Source: Acidimicrobiales bacterium (lineage in GTDB: Bacteria > Actinomycetota > Acidimicrobiia > Acidimicrobiales > Iamiaceae). Taken from it: a stretch of DNA of 43,090 bases. This document shows, one piece after another, positions 16,140 through 23,852 of the stretch. Position 1 is the first letter of the stretch, and each line of letters starts with the position of its first letter. The notes below the pieces were generated by a model. That model was not told the origin of the DNA. It saw only the letters and a program-made list of their open reading frames with translations, and searched no databases. Both the position numbers and the translations under genes were made by a program. The stretch is taken from assembly GCA_025463365.1 (NCBI GenBank), contig JAOBWM010000131.1:1-43090 (forward strand), written 5' to 3'.

Positions 16140-18089
16140 GTGCGCCGCACAGGGGGAGTGGTGGTGGCGCTCGCGGGGCTGCTTGCGGTCTGTGCGGGCT
16201 GCGGATCCGATGACCCGACCGCGAGCGCGACCGGGGCCGTCAGCGTGGGTCCCGCCCGGACGCACCAGGCGGTCGACTGCAGCTGGCCGATGGCCGGCGA
16301 GGACCTGACCCGCACCCACGCCACGACGTGTGCCGCCGACGACGCGATCGGCATCGAGACCGTCGACCGGCTCGCCCAGGTGTGGTTCACCAAGACCAGG
16401 GCCGAGGTCACCGGGGCGCCCGCGGTCACCGACGACGCGCTCTACGTCGGGGACTGGTCTGGCCGCATCTACGCCCTCGACCGCGCGACGGGCGCGATCC
16501 GATGGACGCGCGACACGCCGAAGCAGCCACTCGTCTACGCCGGCCAGATCCCTGCGTCGCCCACGGTCACGACGCTCGACGGTCGACCGGTCCTCGTGAT
16601 CGCCAGCGGCCGGACGGTGTGGGTGCTCCGCACCGCCGACGGCACGCCGGTCTGGCACAAGACGCTCGGTGACCCTGCCGACGACCGCGATCCGACCGAG
16701 ATCGAAGGATCGCCTGCCGTCGTGGGCGACCTGGTGGTGGTGCCGAGCGATGTGCACAACGACCAGCAGCACCGATCCGGCGTGGTGGCGCTGTCGCTGG
16801 CCGACGGCAAGGAGCGTTGGCACTTCGACCCCGAGCAGGGCAAGCCGCCGGGCGGCTGCGGGAGCGTCTGGGGCACGCCGTCGGTCGACCTCGCGTCTCG
16901 ACTCGTCGTCGTGGGCACCGGCAGCTGCTTCCACCAGCGGAGCTGGACCCGTTCCAGCGAGGCCATCGTCGGTCTCGACCTCGACACGGGCAAGCGCCGG
17001 TGGTCGTACCAACCTCGCGGCAAGGTCGGTGGCCAGGACTGGGACTACGCCGGCGCCGCCAACCTCTTCAGCATCGGCGACCGGAAGGTGGCCGGGGTCG
17101 GGAACAAGGACGGCTACTACTACGTCGTCGACCGCACCACCGGGGCGCTGGTGTGGAAGGCCGAGGCGATCCGCCAGTCGGCCAACGCGGACGGGTTCGC
17201 GTTCGGCGGGTTCATCGGCGCGACCTCCGCCGCGTCGGACTCGTCGGGTCGTCTCGTGATCGCGGGCGGCACGGCGGTGGGGGACTGTCCGTGCGAGCAC
17301 GCGTTCGACGCCGCCACCGGCGCCCCCATCTGGCGGAGCCCGAAGCCGGGTGGGACCTACGCCGCGTCGGGCGCGGCCGGTGGGTTGGTGTTCAACGCCG
17401 GGATCGACCAGACGCTGCGCGGCTACGACCTCGCCACCGGCGAGGTGCGATGGCAGCACCAGCTCGAGTCGATCTCGGCCTCGGGCCCGTCGATCGCGGG
17501 GAACTTCCTGGCGATCGGTGTGGGGTTCCGCGAGCCGGGAACGCCCGGCGCCCCGAGCGGCGGCATCCAGGCCTTCCGAGTCCTCGCCCGCGGGGAGGCT
17601 CCGCCCGCCACCACGACCACCACCCTGCCGGCGGGACCGGCGGTGACCGCCCTCGAAGCCTCACCGCAGGACTGCGTCGGCGCCCCGTGCGATGTGGACT
17701 TCACGCTCAAGGACCCGCCGAAGGGTCGCACGCCCACGATGACGTTGGAGATCGACCCCGATCCGTTGCGGATCACGATCCACACGACCGACCTCGGGCC
17801 ACCGTCCGCGTGGCTGGCGGACGACGGGCCCGGCCACGAGGCCGGGGCGACCGTCTACGCGCTGTTCATCACGCCCCGCGACGACAAGCCCGAGCTCGGC
17901 TCGATCCTCTGCGTCCTCGACGAGGACGGCTCGTGCTCGGCGGATCGGATCCGAATCCCGGCCGACAGCTTCACCCGGATCTCGCTCCTGGCGCTGGCCG
18001 ACGCCACATCACTGCCGACCGTCCAAGAGGGCTACGACCGCCTCGTCACCACCCACGCGCTCGATCCGGCCCTCGTCCCGGCGCGCTGA
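16140..18089 (+). CDS. Exported PQQ-type beta-propeller protein
   Basis: 649 residues from the GTG at 16140. A hydrophobic N terminus ends in LLAVCAGCGSDD, so this is probably a lipoprotein, though the lipobox is imperfect. Residues 50-480 hold about seven PQQ/quinoprotein-like blades recognisable by repeats such as YALDRATGAIRWTRD, VALSLADGKERWHFD, VGLDLDTGKRRWSY, YVVDRTTGALVWK and YDLATGEVRWQHQ. Cysteines at GGCGSVWG, GTGSCFHQ and GDCPCEHAFD are unusual. A Pro/Thr-rich linker (PPATTTTTLPAG) precedes a C-terminal beta domain of about 140 residues with paired cysteines that I do not recognise. It could be a quinoprotein dehydrogenase of the polyvinyl-alcohol-dehydrogenase type or a non-enzymatic propeller. 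First gene of a pair, 12 nt before the next. Confidence 0.85.
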   Translation: MRRTGGVVVALAGLLAVCAGCGSDDPTASATGAVSVGPARTHQAVDCSWPMAGEDLTRTHATTCAADDAIGIETVDRLAQVWFTKTRAEVTGAPAVTDDALYVGDWSGRIYALDRATGAIRWTRDTPKQPLVYAGQIPASPTVTTLDGRPVLVIASGRTVWVLRTADGTPVWHKTLGDPADDRDPTEIEGSPAVVGDLVVVPSDVHNDQQHRSGVVALSLADGKERWHFDPEQGKPPGGCGSVWGTPSVDLASRLVVVGTGSCFHQRSWTRSSEAIVGLDLDTGKRRWSYQPRGKVGGQDWDYAGAANLFSIGDRKVAGVGNKDGYYYVVDRTTGALVWKAEAIRQSANADGFAFGGFIGATSAASDSSGRLVIAGGTAVGDCPCEHAFDAATGAPIWRSPKPGGTYAASGAAGGLVFNAGIDQTLRGYDLATGEVRWQHQLESISASGPSIAGNFLAIGVGFREPGTPGAPSGGIQAFRVLARGEAPPATTTTTLPAGPAVTALEASPQDCVGAPCDVDFTLKDPPKGRTPTMTLEIDPDPLRITIHTTDLGPPSAWLADDGPGHEAGATVYALFITPRDDKPELGSILCVLDEDGSCSADRIRIPADSFTRISLLALADATSLPTVQEGYDRLVTTHALDPALVPAR

Positions 18090-18101
18090 CAGGAGCCATC
18101 C

Positions 18102-19385
18102 GTGCACCACCCATCCGCCCACCGATCCAGCCGGCCCGCCACGCACCGAGCCACCAGGCGCGGCAGGGTGCTCGCGGTGGCCGCCCTCGTGGCCGTGGTC
18201 GCAACGCTCGCGACCGGGTGCAGCTCCGGCTCGTCGGGCGGATCGTCGTCCTCGTCCGCGTCCCCGACCACCGCGACCACCGCGACCGCGCGAGCTGCGA
18301 GCGGTGGGGGACAAGCAGGTCCGGACATCGTCTTCGGTGGCGACGGGAACAACCTCGACGCCTATGCCACGAACCCCTCCGCCGACCGGACGTTCGCAAC
18401 CCAGCGCGTCGACCAGACGGTGGACACCGATCCGGTCCACGGCCGCGACCTCAACGCCCAGATCTGCTTCTTCCCGAAGACGAAGGCCGGTGAGCAGTGG
18501 TTCATCGCCGGGGAGGACACCCACCAGGACGACCCGGCGTTCCCGCCGGGGTGGGGCATCTTCCGGCTCACGGGCACGAAGCTCGGCCACCTCCACATCA
18601 CCCAGATCGGCAAGCTCGTGCCCACGTTCCAGCCCACCGCCGACGGGGCCGAGAACTACGGGTGCGCCGTGCTGCCCGACGGGCGAGTGCTCACCACCGA
18701 TGTCGGCAACCAGGCCGGTGGCGCCGGCGACGGCCAACTGATCATCTGGTTCCCGCCGTTCGTCGGAGGCGGCCTCCCGCACTTCGACCAGGTGGCGTAC
18801 TGCAAGCTCGACGTCGGGCTGGCGACCGCACAGTCGATCCTGTTGCAGGACGACACGGTCTACGTCGCCGCGTCGAGAGGCGCGGTGTACCGCTACCGCG
18901 GACCGTTCCCGACGTCGGCCGACGCCGCCGGCGGGTGCGGCAAGAAGGACGGGACGGGAGCACCGCTCGCCGACTCGGTGGACAAGTCGACCTTCATCCC
19001 CGCCGGACCGCACGGGTTGGCGACGCCCGCCGGCCTCGCCCACGCCCCCGACGGCGGCATGTACGTCTCGAGCGTGATCTCGGGCGTCATCGACGAGTTC
19101 GGTCCCGACGGCGCCTTCCGCCGGACCATCCTCGAACCGCCGGCGGGGGAGAAGCTCGGCCCGAAGCCGTACTCGACGGGCTCGCCGCTCGGCATCGCCG
19201 TCGACGGGAAGGGCAACCTCTTCTACGCCGACATCGGGATCGTGATCGGTGACGGCAGTGTCGGGCCCGGCGACCACACCGGCACCGTCCGGCGGATCCG
19301 CTTCGTCGACGGCAAGCCGCAGGAGCCCGAGACCATGGCCACCGGCCTCGACTTCCCCGACGGCCTGGGCGTCTTCCGTCCCTGA
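18102..19385 (+). CDS. NHL/SMP-30-like beta-propeller lipoprotein
   Basis: 427 residues from the GTG at 18102, preceded by AGGAG at 18091-18095. The signal peptide has a good lipobox, ATLATGC, with C40 as lipidation site, followed by a Ser/Gly/Thr/Ala-rich tether. The mature part has NHL/gluconolactonase-like features: YGCAVLPDGRVLTTDVG, GLAHAPDGGMYVSSV and GIAVDGKGNLFYADIG. It is probably a six-bladed propeller that acts outside the membrane. Distinctive features are a WFIAGEDTHQDDPAFPPGWG segment and several cysteines. Some relatives hydrolyse lactones or sugar esters. No catalytic assignment is possible here. It is co-transcribed with the preceding PQQ-type propeller, suggesting one extracytoplasmic oxidation or sensing unit (inference). 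Confidence 0.82.
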   Translation: MHHPSAHRSSRPATHRATRRGRVLAVAALVAVVATLATGCSSGSSGGSSSSSASPTTATTATARAASGGGQAGPDIVFGGDGNNLDAYATNPSADRTFATQRVDQTVDTDPVHGRDLNAQICFFPKTKAGEQWFIAGEDTHQDDPAFPPGWGIFRLTGTKLGHLHITQIGKLVPTFQPTADGAENYGCAVLPDGRVLTTDVGNQAGGAGDGQLIIWFPPFVGGGLPHFDQVAYCKLDVGLATAQSILLQDDTVYVAASRGAVYRYRGPFPTSADAAGGCGKKDGTGAPLADSVDKSTFIPAGPHGLATPAGLAHAPDGGMYVSSVISGVIDEFGPDGAFRRTILEPPAGEKLGPKPYSTGSPLGIAVDGKGNLFYADIGIVIGDGSVGPGDHTGTVRRIRFVDGKPQEPETMATGLDFPDGLGVFRP

Positions 19386-19420
19386 CACCCCTGAAACCGT
19401 CAGACCCCTGAAGCGGGGGA

Positions 19421-20332
19421 CTAGGTGCCGGGCTCGGGCCTTGGCTGGGGAGCGCCCGGCAGCGGCAGGGTGTCGATCTCGGGGTGCTCGACGCGGGCCA
19501 GCACCATGACCGACCACAACATGGCGGCGAGGGCCGCCGCCGCCAGGACGCGGCTCAGCGAATCGGAGGTCGAGATCTCCTCGCCGAGCAGGCCGACGCC
19601 GAGCACCACGCCCGACAGCGGCTGCAGGACCTGCTCGGCGCCGACGGCGGCGGCCAGCGCGCCCGTCTGGAACGCACTCTGGGCGAGGACGAGCCCACCG
19701 ATCGAGGACACGGCCAGGCCGTAGGGCTCCCAGTGCGGGACCCAGGCGACGGGACCGTCACCGAGGTAGTGGACGAAGGCCTTGGTGAGCACGGCGCTGA
19801 CACCGAAGGCCACGCCCGCTCCGGACGCGAGCAGCGCGGCGCGCCGTGGACCCTCCTGGGTCGACGCCACGCCGACGCACAGGAGGATGAAGGCCGCGAT
19901 CGGCGGCCCGGCGATCAACCACTGGCGGACCGGCGCCACCGAGGTGCCGCCGGTCGGGGACACCTGGTAGAGGAACAGCGACAGGCTCGCGGCGAGCAGG
20001 ATCGCCGCGATCCAACCTGCACTCGAGATGCGCCGCCCGTTGATGACGGCGGCAAAGACGAGCGAGAACACGAGCGCCGTGGCGAGGATCGGCTCCACCA
20101 ACACGAGCGTGCCCGCGCCGAGGGCCAGCGCCTCGAACACGTACCCCGCCACGTCGGCGCCGGTGCCGACGACCCAGCGAGGCTGGTGCGCAAGCTTGGT
20201 GAGCAGGCCGAGCCCCAGCGCGTCCTCATCGGCGATCTGCTCGGCTTCGTGCTGCTGGAGCACGTTGCTCAGCGCATAGGCGAGCGCCGCGACCAGTCCG
20301 CAGGCCACCGCGACGACGACGTGGTCGGTCAC
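19421..20332 (-). CDS. DMT-superfamily (EamA/NIPA-like) membrane transporter
   Basis: 303 residues from a GTG at 20332. Nine or ten hydrophobic helices are arranged as two similar halves, as in drug/metabolite transporters. The first helix pair carries ALAYALSNVLQQHEAE, typical of a small actinobacterial DMT group. The half-repeat boundary lies near residue 145. Later helices contain LVLAQSAFQTGALAAAVGAEQVLQPL and GVVLGVGLLGE, the conserved second-half motifs. Substrate unknown: metabolites, Mg2+ (NIPA-type) or toxic compounds are all possible. It is convergent with the propeller operon, and a GATACT -10-like box 7 nt before the GTG suggests its own leaderless promoter. The next minus-strand gene lies 34 bp upstream. 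Confidence 0.85.
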   Translation of the reverse strand: MTDHVVVAVACGLVAALAYALSNVLQQHEAEQIADEDALGLGLLTKLAHQPRWVVGTGADVAGYVFEALALGAGTLVLVEPILATALVFSLVFAAVINGRRISSAGWIAAILLAASLSLFLYQVSPTGGTSVAPVRQWLIAGPPIAAFILLCVGVASTQEGPRRAALLASGAGVAFGVSAVLTKAFVHYLGDGPVAWVPHWEPYGLAVSSIGGLVLAQSAFQTGALAAAVGAEQVLQPLSGVVLGVGLLGEEISTSDSLSRVLAAAALAAMLWSVMVLARVEHPEIDTLPLPGAPQPRPEPGT

Positions 20333-20339
20333 GGCTCCA

Positions 20340-20345
20340 AGTATC
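20340..20345 (-). promoter_or_regulatory. -10-like box (GATACT) for the DMT transporter gene
   Basis: GATACT on the minus strand sits 7 nt before the GTG at 20332. A GGAG is also present, but only 2 nt from the start codon, too close for normal initiation. Confidence 0.4.
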
Positions 20346-20366
20346 CCCGGTCCGAGCGGGAGTCCC

Positions 20367-21116
20367 TCACCCCAGCGTCGATGCGGCCTGCGCTTCGAGG
20401 GCGCGCTGCAGGGCTCGGGTCGCCACCGTCGTGGCCGCTTTCGTGCCCCTGGCCATCTTCGCCAGCCTCCCCACGTTGGCGGGCCGGCGGGCGACGTACC
20501 GGGCGAGGGCCGCCACGTTCGGCCGTCCGTCGTCGTGCATCAGCCCGATGGTGTGCTCGTCGATGAGGTCGTCACGCAGGTGGTCGCTGATGCCACGGAA
20601 TGCGATCCACGGCTTGCCCGCCGCTTGGCTCTCGGCGGCGACGGCCGCGGTCTCCATGTCGATGGCGGCGATGCCCGCGTCGGCGTGGGCCTGGAGGACC
20701 GAGCGGTCGGTGATCAGCTGGCCCGAGGTGACGAGGCGCCCTGCGGGCCGGGCGTCGCCCAGCGCCGTCGGGGCGTAGGACGCGCCGGTGTCGAGGTCGG
20801 TCACGGTCTCGGGGACGACGAGGTCGCCGATCTGGACCGTCGGGCCCAGGCCGCCGGCCACCCCGCACACCACGACCAGGTCGGGATCGTGGGCCTCGAT
20901 CATGCGCCGGGCGATGGCGGCGGCCGCGGCGGTCCCGATGCCGCCAAGGGTGGCGATCACCTCGATGCCCCCGACGCGACCCCGGCGGAGGTCGGCGCTG
21001 CCGCCTTCGCTGGCGCTGGCGCGGGCCAGCCCGAGCCGCTTGGCCACCGGCGCCAGCTCGATCGGCATCGGCGCGAGCACGAGCACCGACCTCAGGTCGT
21101 TCCCCACCGCCGACAC
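20367..21116 (-). CDS. MTA/SAH nucleosidase-like phosphorylase-superfamily protein
   Basis: 249 residues from a GTG at 21116. It belongs to the PNP/UDP phosphorylase fold: VLAPMPIELAPV at the start, the glycine-rich VVCGVAGGLGP, GDLVVPETVTD, then AIDMETAAVA with the ribose-contacting Met-Glu pair and GISDHLRDD with the catalytic Asp. These match 5'-methylthioadenosine/S-adenosylhomocysteine nucleosidases, which release adenine from spent SAM products. Other superfamily members (futalosine hydrolase, purine phosphorylase) cannot be excluded. Cytoplasmic. The C-terminal 40 residues are Arg/Ala-rich and longer than usual. It is transcribed away from the crotonase gene. Confidence 0.8.
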   Translation of the reverse strand: MSAVGNDLRSVLVLAPMPIELAPVAKRLGLARASASEGGSADLRRGRVGGIEVIATLGGIGTAAAAAIARRMIEAHDPDLVVVCGVAGGLGPTVQIGDLVVPETVTDLDTGASYAPTALGDARPAGRLVTSGQLITDRSVLQAHADAGIAAIDMETAAVAAESQAAGKPWIAFRGISDHLRDDLIDEHTIGLMHDDGRPNVAALARYVARRPANVGRLAKMARGTKAATTVATRALQRALEAQAASTLG

Positions 21117-21160
21117 GGTACCGGCGTGCGCTGCTCGGGGCTCGGGAGCCGGCAGATCGG

Positions 21161-21166
21161 TACGCT
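21161..21166 (+). promoter_or_regulatory. -10 box (TACGCT), likely leaderless promoter of the crotonase gene
   Basis: TACGCT ends 6 nt before the GTG at 21173. No ribosome-binding site is present, so a leaderless transcript is likely. Confidence 0.45.
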
Positions 21167-21172
21167 CCGGCG

Positions 21173-22135
21173 GTGGAGCTCAGGCTGACGACGGAGGCGT
21201 TCGTCCGCCTGATCGCCTCCCCGACCTCAGTCGACGACCTCGCGTCGGAGCAGGGCGGCCTCGTCGTGCTGGAAGACGGTTCGCCCGGTGAGCCCGTCAC
21301 CGTCCCACCGCTGCTCGCGGCCGTGGTCGTCCGCGTGTCGCCGCAGGGCGATCCGGCCACGGCCGGCGGCGCCGACGTGGCCTCGACCGCAGCGGGCCTC
21401 GACGCCATCCGCGCCGCCGTGGCCCACAACCCTCAGTCGACGACCTCACTCGCGATGCTGCTCCGTGGCGCGGACGAACGCCCGGTTGCCGACGGTCTGC
21501 ACGCCGAGTCGGCCGTCTATGGGGTGCTCCAAGGCGGCGCGGAGTTCTCGCGCTGGCGGGGCGACCACCCGGTCCGGCACCCGAGCTCGCTGCGCGACGA
21601 CCCGGTGATCGTGACGCGCGAGGGCGACGCCCTGACCGTGGTCCTCGCCCGGCCGGAGCTCCGCAACGCGCTCGATGTCACGATGCGCGACGCGCTGGCA
21701 AGCGCGCTGCTCGTCGCCCTCGAGGTCCCGGTCGTCCGCGTCGAGTTGCGAGGAGCGGGGACGTGCTTCTGTAGCGGCGGCTACCTCGACGAGTTCGGCA
21801 CCCGTCCTGACCCGGCCGTTGCACACCTCGTCCGGCTGTCGCGCTCGCTCGGCTGGATGCTCCACCAGCTCTCGGCACGCACCCACGTCCACGTCCACGG
21901 GCCCTGCCGCGGGTCAGGGGTCGAGCTTCCGGCCTTCGCGGCGCGGGTCACCGCTGACCCGGACGCCACGTTCGGCCTTCCCGAAGTCGCGATGGGCCTC
22001 ATCCCTGGCAGCGGCGGGACCGTGAGCCTGCCCCGCCGGATCGGTCGGGCCCGCACCGCGTGGCTCGCCCTGTCGGGTGCGGTGATCGACGCCCCGACCG
22101 CCCTCGCCTGGGGCTTGGTCGACGAGATCACCTAG
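21173..22135 (+). CDS. Enoyl-CoA hydratase/isomerase family protein with rearranged domain order
   Basis: 320 residues from a GTG at 21173. The crotonase core occupies residues 143-320: VVLARPELRNALD, the oxyanion-hole segment GTCFCSGGYLDEFG, GSGVELPAF and FGLPEVAMGLIPGSGGT. Both acid residues of the family are present (E251 and E271). The chain stops at GLVDEIT, without the usual 60-80-residue C-terminal helical part. Instead a 140-residue N-terminal extension contains VADGLHAESAVYGVLQGGAEF, which resembles the helical ESxxY...EF region normally found after the core. I infer a permuted architecture seen in some actinobacterial crotonases. Likely reaction: hydration or isomerisation of an enoyl-CoA, with the substrate unknown. 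Convergent with the thiolase gene. Confidence 0.85.
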   Translation: MELRLTTEAFVRLIASPTSVDDLASEQGGLVVLEDGSPGEPVTVPPLLAAVVVRVSPQGDPATAGGADVASTAAGLDAIRAAVAHNPQSTTSLAMLLRGADERPVADGLHAESAVYGVLQGGAEFSRWRGDHPVRHPSSLRDDPVIVTREGDALTVVLARPELRNALDVTMRDALASALLVALEVPVVRVELRGAGTCFCSGGYLDEFGTRPDPAVAHLVRLSRSLGWMLHQLSARTHVHVHGPCRGSGVELPAFAARVTADPDATFGLPEVAMGLIPGSGGTVSLPRRIGRARTAWLALSGAVIDAPTALAWGLVDEIT

Positions 22136-22142
22136 AGGCGTT

Positions 22143-22166
22143 TCCGCCGTGGCCCTAGGGGGCGGA
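22143..22166. terminator. Possible bidirectional hairpin between crotonase and thiolase genes
   Basis: TCCGCC (22143-22148) pairs with GGCGGA (22161-22166) around a 12-nt loop that itself contains CCCTAGGG. It lies in the 19-bp gap between two convergent stops and overlaps the thiolase end. Confidence 0.4.
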
Positions 22167-23369
22167 GCGCTCCAGGATGTGGACGCCGCAGGCCGAACCG
22201 AGGCCGATCACGTGGGCCAGGCCGACCTTGGCGTCGGCGATCTGGCGGTCGCCCGCCTCGCCCCGCAGGTGCTGGCAGACCTCGTAGACGTTGGCGATGC
22301 CGGTGGCCGCGATCGGGTGGCCCTTGGACTGCAGGCCGCCCGAGACGTTCACCGGCATGGATCCGTCACGCCACGGGGCGCCGGACTCGAAGAACGACAC
22401 GGCATCGCCGGGCTTGCAGAGGCCGAGGTTGTCGTAGTGGACCAGCTCGGCGGTGGCGAAGCAGTCGTGCAGCTCCACCAGGTCGAGGTCCTCGGGGCCG
22501 ACGCCGGCCGCCTCGTAGGCCTGGGCGGCGGCGTTGCGCGTGAGCGTGTTCACGTCGAACAGGACCTGGCACGCCTCGGTCCACGGGTCCGACGTCAGGA
22601 TCGAGGCCGACACCTTCACCGCACGCCGGCGCTGGGTGGCATCGAGCGACGCCAGCCGCTCACCCGACACGACGACCGCGGCGGCCGCACCGTCGCAGTT
22701 CGCCGAGCACATGGGCCGGGTGTTCGGGTAGGCGATCATCACGTCGCCCATGATCTGCTCGAGCGTGAGGCGCTTGGTGTAGGTGGCGAGGGGGTTGAGC
22801 GTGGAGTGGGCGTGGTTCTTCTCGCTGATGCGGGCGAACAGCTCGAGCTGCAGGCCGTCGTAGGGGTTGTCGTTGAGGTACTCCAGCCCGATCTGGGCGA
22901 ACACGCCCGGCATCGCCATCGTCCCGATGCGGCCGTCGAGGCCCGAGACGGCACCGACCCGCCCGTGGGGCTCGAAGACGTTGGTGTCGCGGGCCGGGCG
23001 CCCGGCGGCGCCGAGCAGACCGGCGCCCGAGAGCTTCTCGACACCCACCGCGAGGCCCATGTCGCACTCGCCGGCCTTGATCGCCATGATCGCCGTGCGT
23101 AGGGCGGTCGCCCCCGTCGCACAGGCGTTGACCACGTTGTAGACGGGGATGCCCGTCTGGCCGATCTGCTTCTGGATCTGCTGGCCGATGCCCTCGCCCG
23201 CCTGCATCAGGTTGCCGGCGGCCAGGACGCCCATGTCGCGCATGGTCACCCCGGCATCGGCGATGGCGGCGAGCGCGGCCTCCGAGCCGAGGTCGACCGT
23301 GTCCTGATCCGGGTGCTTGCCGAACTTGGTCATGTGGATCCCGAGGATCCAGACGTCGTCGGATGCCAT
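22155..23369 (-). CDS. Thiolase family protein (SCP2/lipid-transfer type)
   Basis: 404 residues from the ATG at 23369 (MASDDVWILGIHMTKFGKHP). C83 in VVNACATGATAL is the nucleophile position; the His motif SKGHPIAATG and the C-terminal cysteine in GLGSACGVHIL complete the thiolase active site. The VELHDCFATAELVHYDNLGL segment marks the SCP2/Ltp subgroup, which includes actinobacterial thiolases and retro-aldolases of sterol and other side-chain degradation. The start overlaps the DUF35 gene's stop by one base (TGATG). In characterised systems such thiolase-like proteins bind a DUF35 OB-fold partner, so a heteromeric complex is likely here. Probable reaction: C-C cleavage of a beta-keto- or beta-hydroxy-acyl-CoA. 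Confidence 0.9.
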   Translation of the reverse strand: MASDDVWILGIHMTKFGKHPDQDTVDLGSEAALAAIADAGVTMRDMGVLAAGNLMQAGEGIGQQIQKQIGQTGIPVYNVVNACATGATALRTAIMAIKAGECDMGLAVGVEKLSGAGLLGAAGRPARDTNVFEPHGRVGAVSGLDGRIGTMAMPGVFAQIGLEYLNDNPYDGLQLELFARISEKNHAHSTLNPLATYTKRLTLEQIMGDVMIAYPNTRPMCSANCDGAAAAVVVSGERLASLDATQRRRAVKVSASILTSDPWTEACQVLFDVNTLTRNAAAQAYEAAGVGPEDLDLVELHDCFATAELVHYDNLGLCKPGDAVSFFESGAPWRDGSMPVNVSGGLQSKGHPIAATGIANVYEVCQHLRGEAGDRQIADAKVGLAHVIGLGSACGVHILERSAP

Positions 23370-23770
23370 CACTCCGCCTCCATGGGTTCGAAGCCGAAGC
23401 CGATCGCTTCGGTTCCTTCGTCGTCGCGGTCGGTGACGAAGGTGGTCAGGCGCAGGGGCATCCCGAGGGTGAGGTGCTCGGGTGAGGGCTCGACCCCGAC
23501 GACGTTGCCGCGGACGCTCGTGCCGTCGCAATCGACCACGCCGGCCACGTACGGGACATCCACCCCAGGGGCGCCGAACGCCACGATCGTGTACGTCCGC
23601 AGCCGGCCTTCCCTGGGGACGTCGACCGGCGTGAACTCGGTGCCCGAACACGACGCGCACGCGTTGCGGCGGCCGAAGAAGCGCGCCCCGCAGCTCGTGC
23701 ACTCCTGCGCGACGAGGTGGGGCGGGTCGTCCAAGACGAGGTAGTCGACGAGTGGGAGTTGTCGGCTCAA
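23369..23770 (-). CDS. DUF35 zinc-ribbon/OB-fold protein, thiolase partner
   Basis: 133 residues from a TTG at 23770, chosen because a perfect AGGAGGA (minus strand, 23778-23784) lies 7 nt upstream; longer frames to 23926 have no such signal. A zinc ribbon with C24, C27, C38 and C41 (CTSCGARFFGRRNACASC) is followed by an OB fold (about 50-125) with the typical TYTIVAFGAPG and VPYVAGVVD segments. DUF35 proteins pair with SCP2-type thiolases and MaoC-like hydratases and bind acyl-CoA. The one-base overlap with the thiolase gene supports obligate co-expression in equal amounts. Cytoplasmic. It diverges from an acyl-CoA ligase gene across 82 bp. Confidence 0.9.
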   Translation of the reverse strand: MSRQLPLVDYLVLDDPPHLVAQECTSCGARFFGRRNACASCSGTEFTPVDVPREGRLRTYTIVAFGAPGVDVPYVAGVVDCDGTSVRGNVVGVEPSPEHLTLGMPLRLTTFVTDRDDEGTEAIGFGFEPMEAE

Positions 23771-23777
23771 AGTACGG

Positions 23778-23784
23778 TCCTCCT
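23778..23784 (-). promoter_or_regulatory. Ribosome-binding site that decides a TTG start
   Basis: AGGAGGA on the minus strand with a 7-nt spacer to TTG at 23770. It is the strongest Shine-Dalgarno in the island and the main reason for placing the DUF35 start at a rare TTG codon. Confidence 0.75.
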
Positions 23785-23852
23785 GCGCCAACCTGACAGT
23801 AGCGTTAGATCGATGGCCACCGGTCGAGGAGCTCCGTCCCCATGGTGAAGCG

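Noticed and set aside
14274-17459. Minus-strand open frame of 1061 codons across three plus-strand genes
   Set aside because: It spans the ends of unrelated real genes and lacks any recognisable motif.
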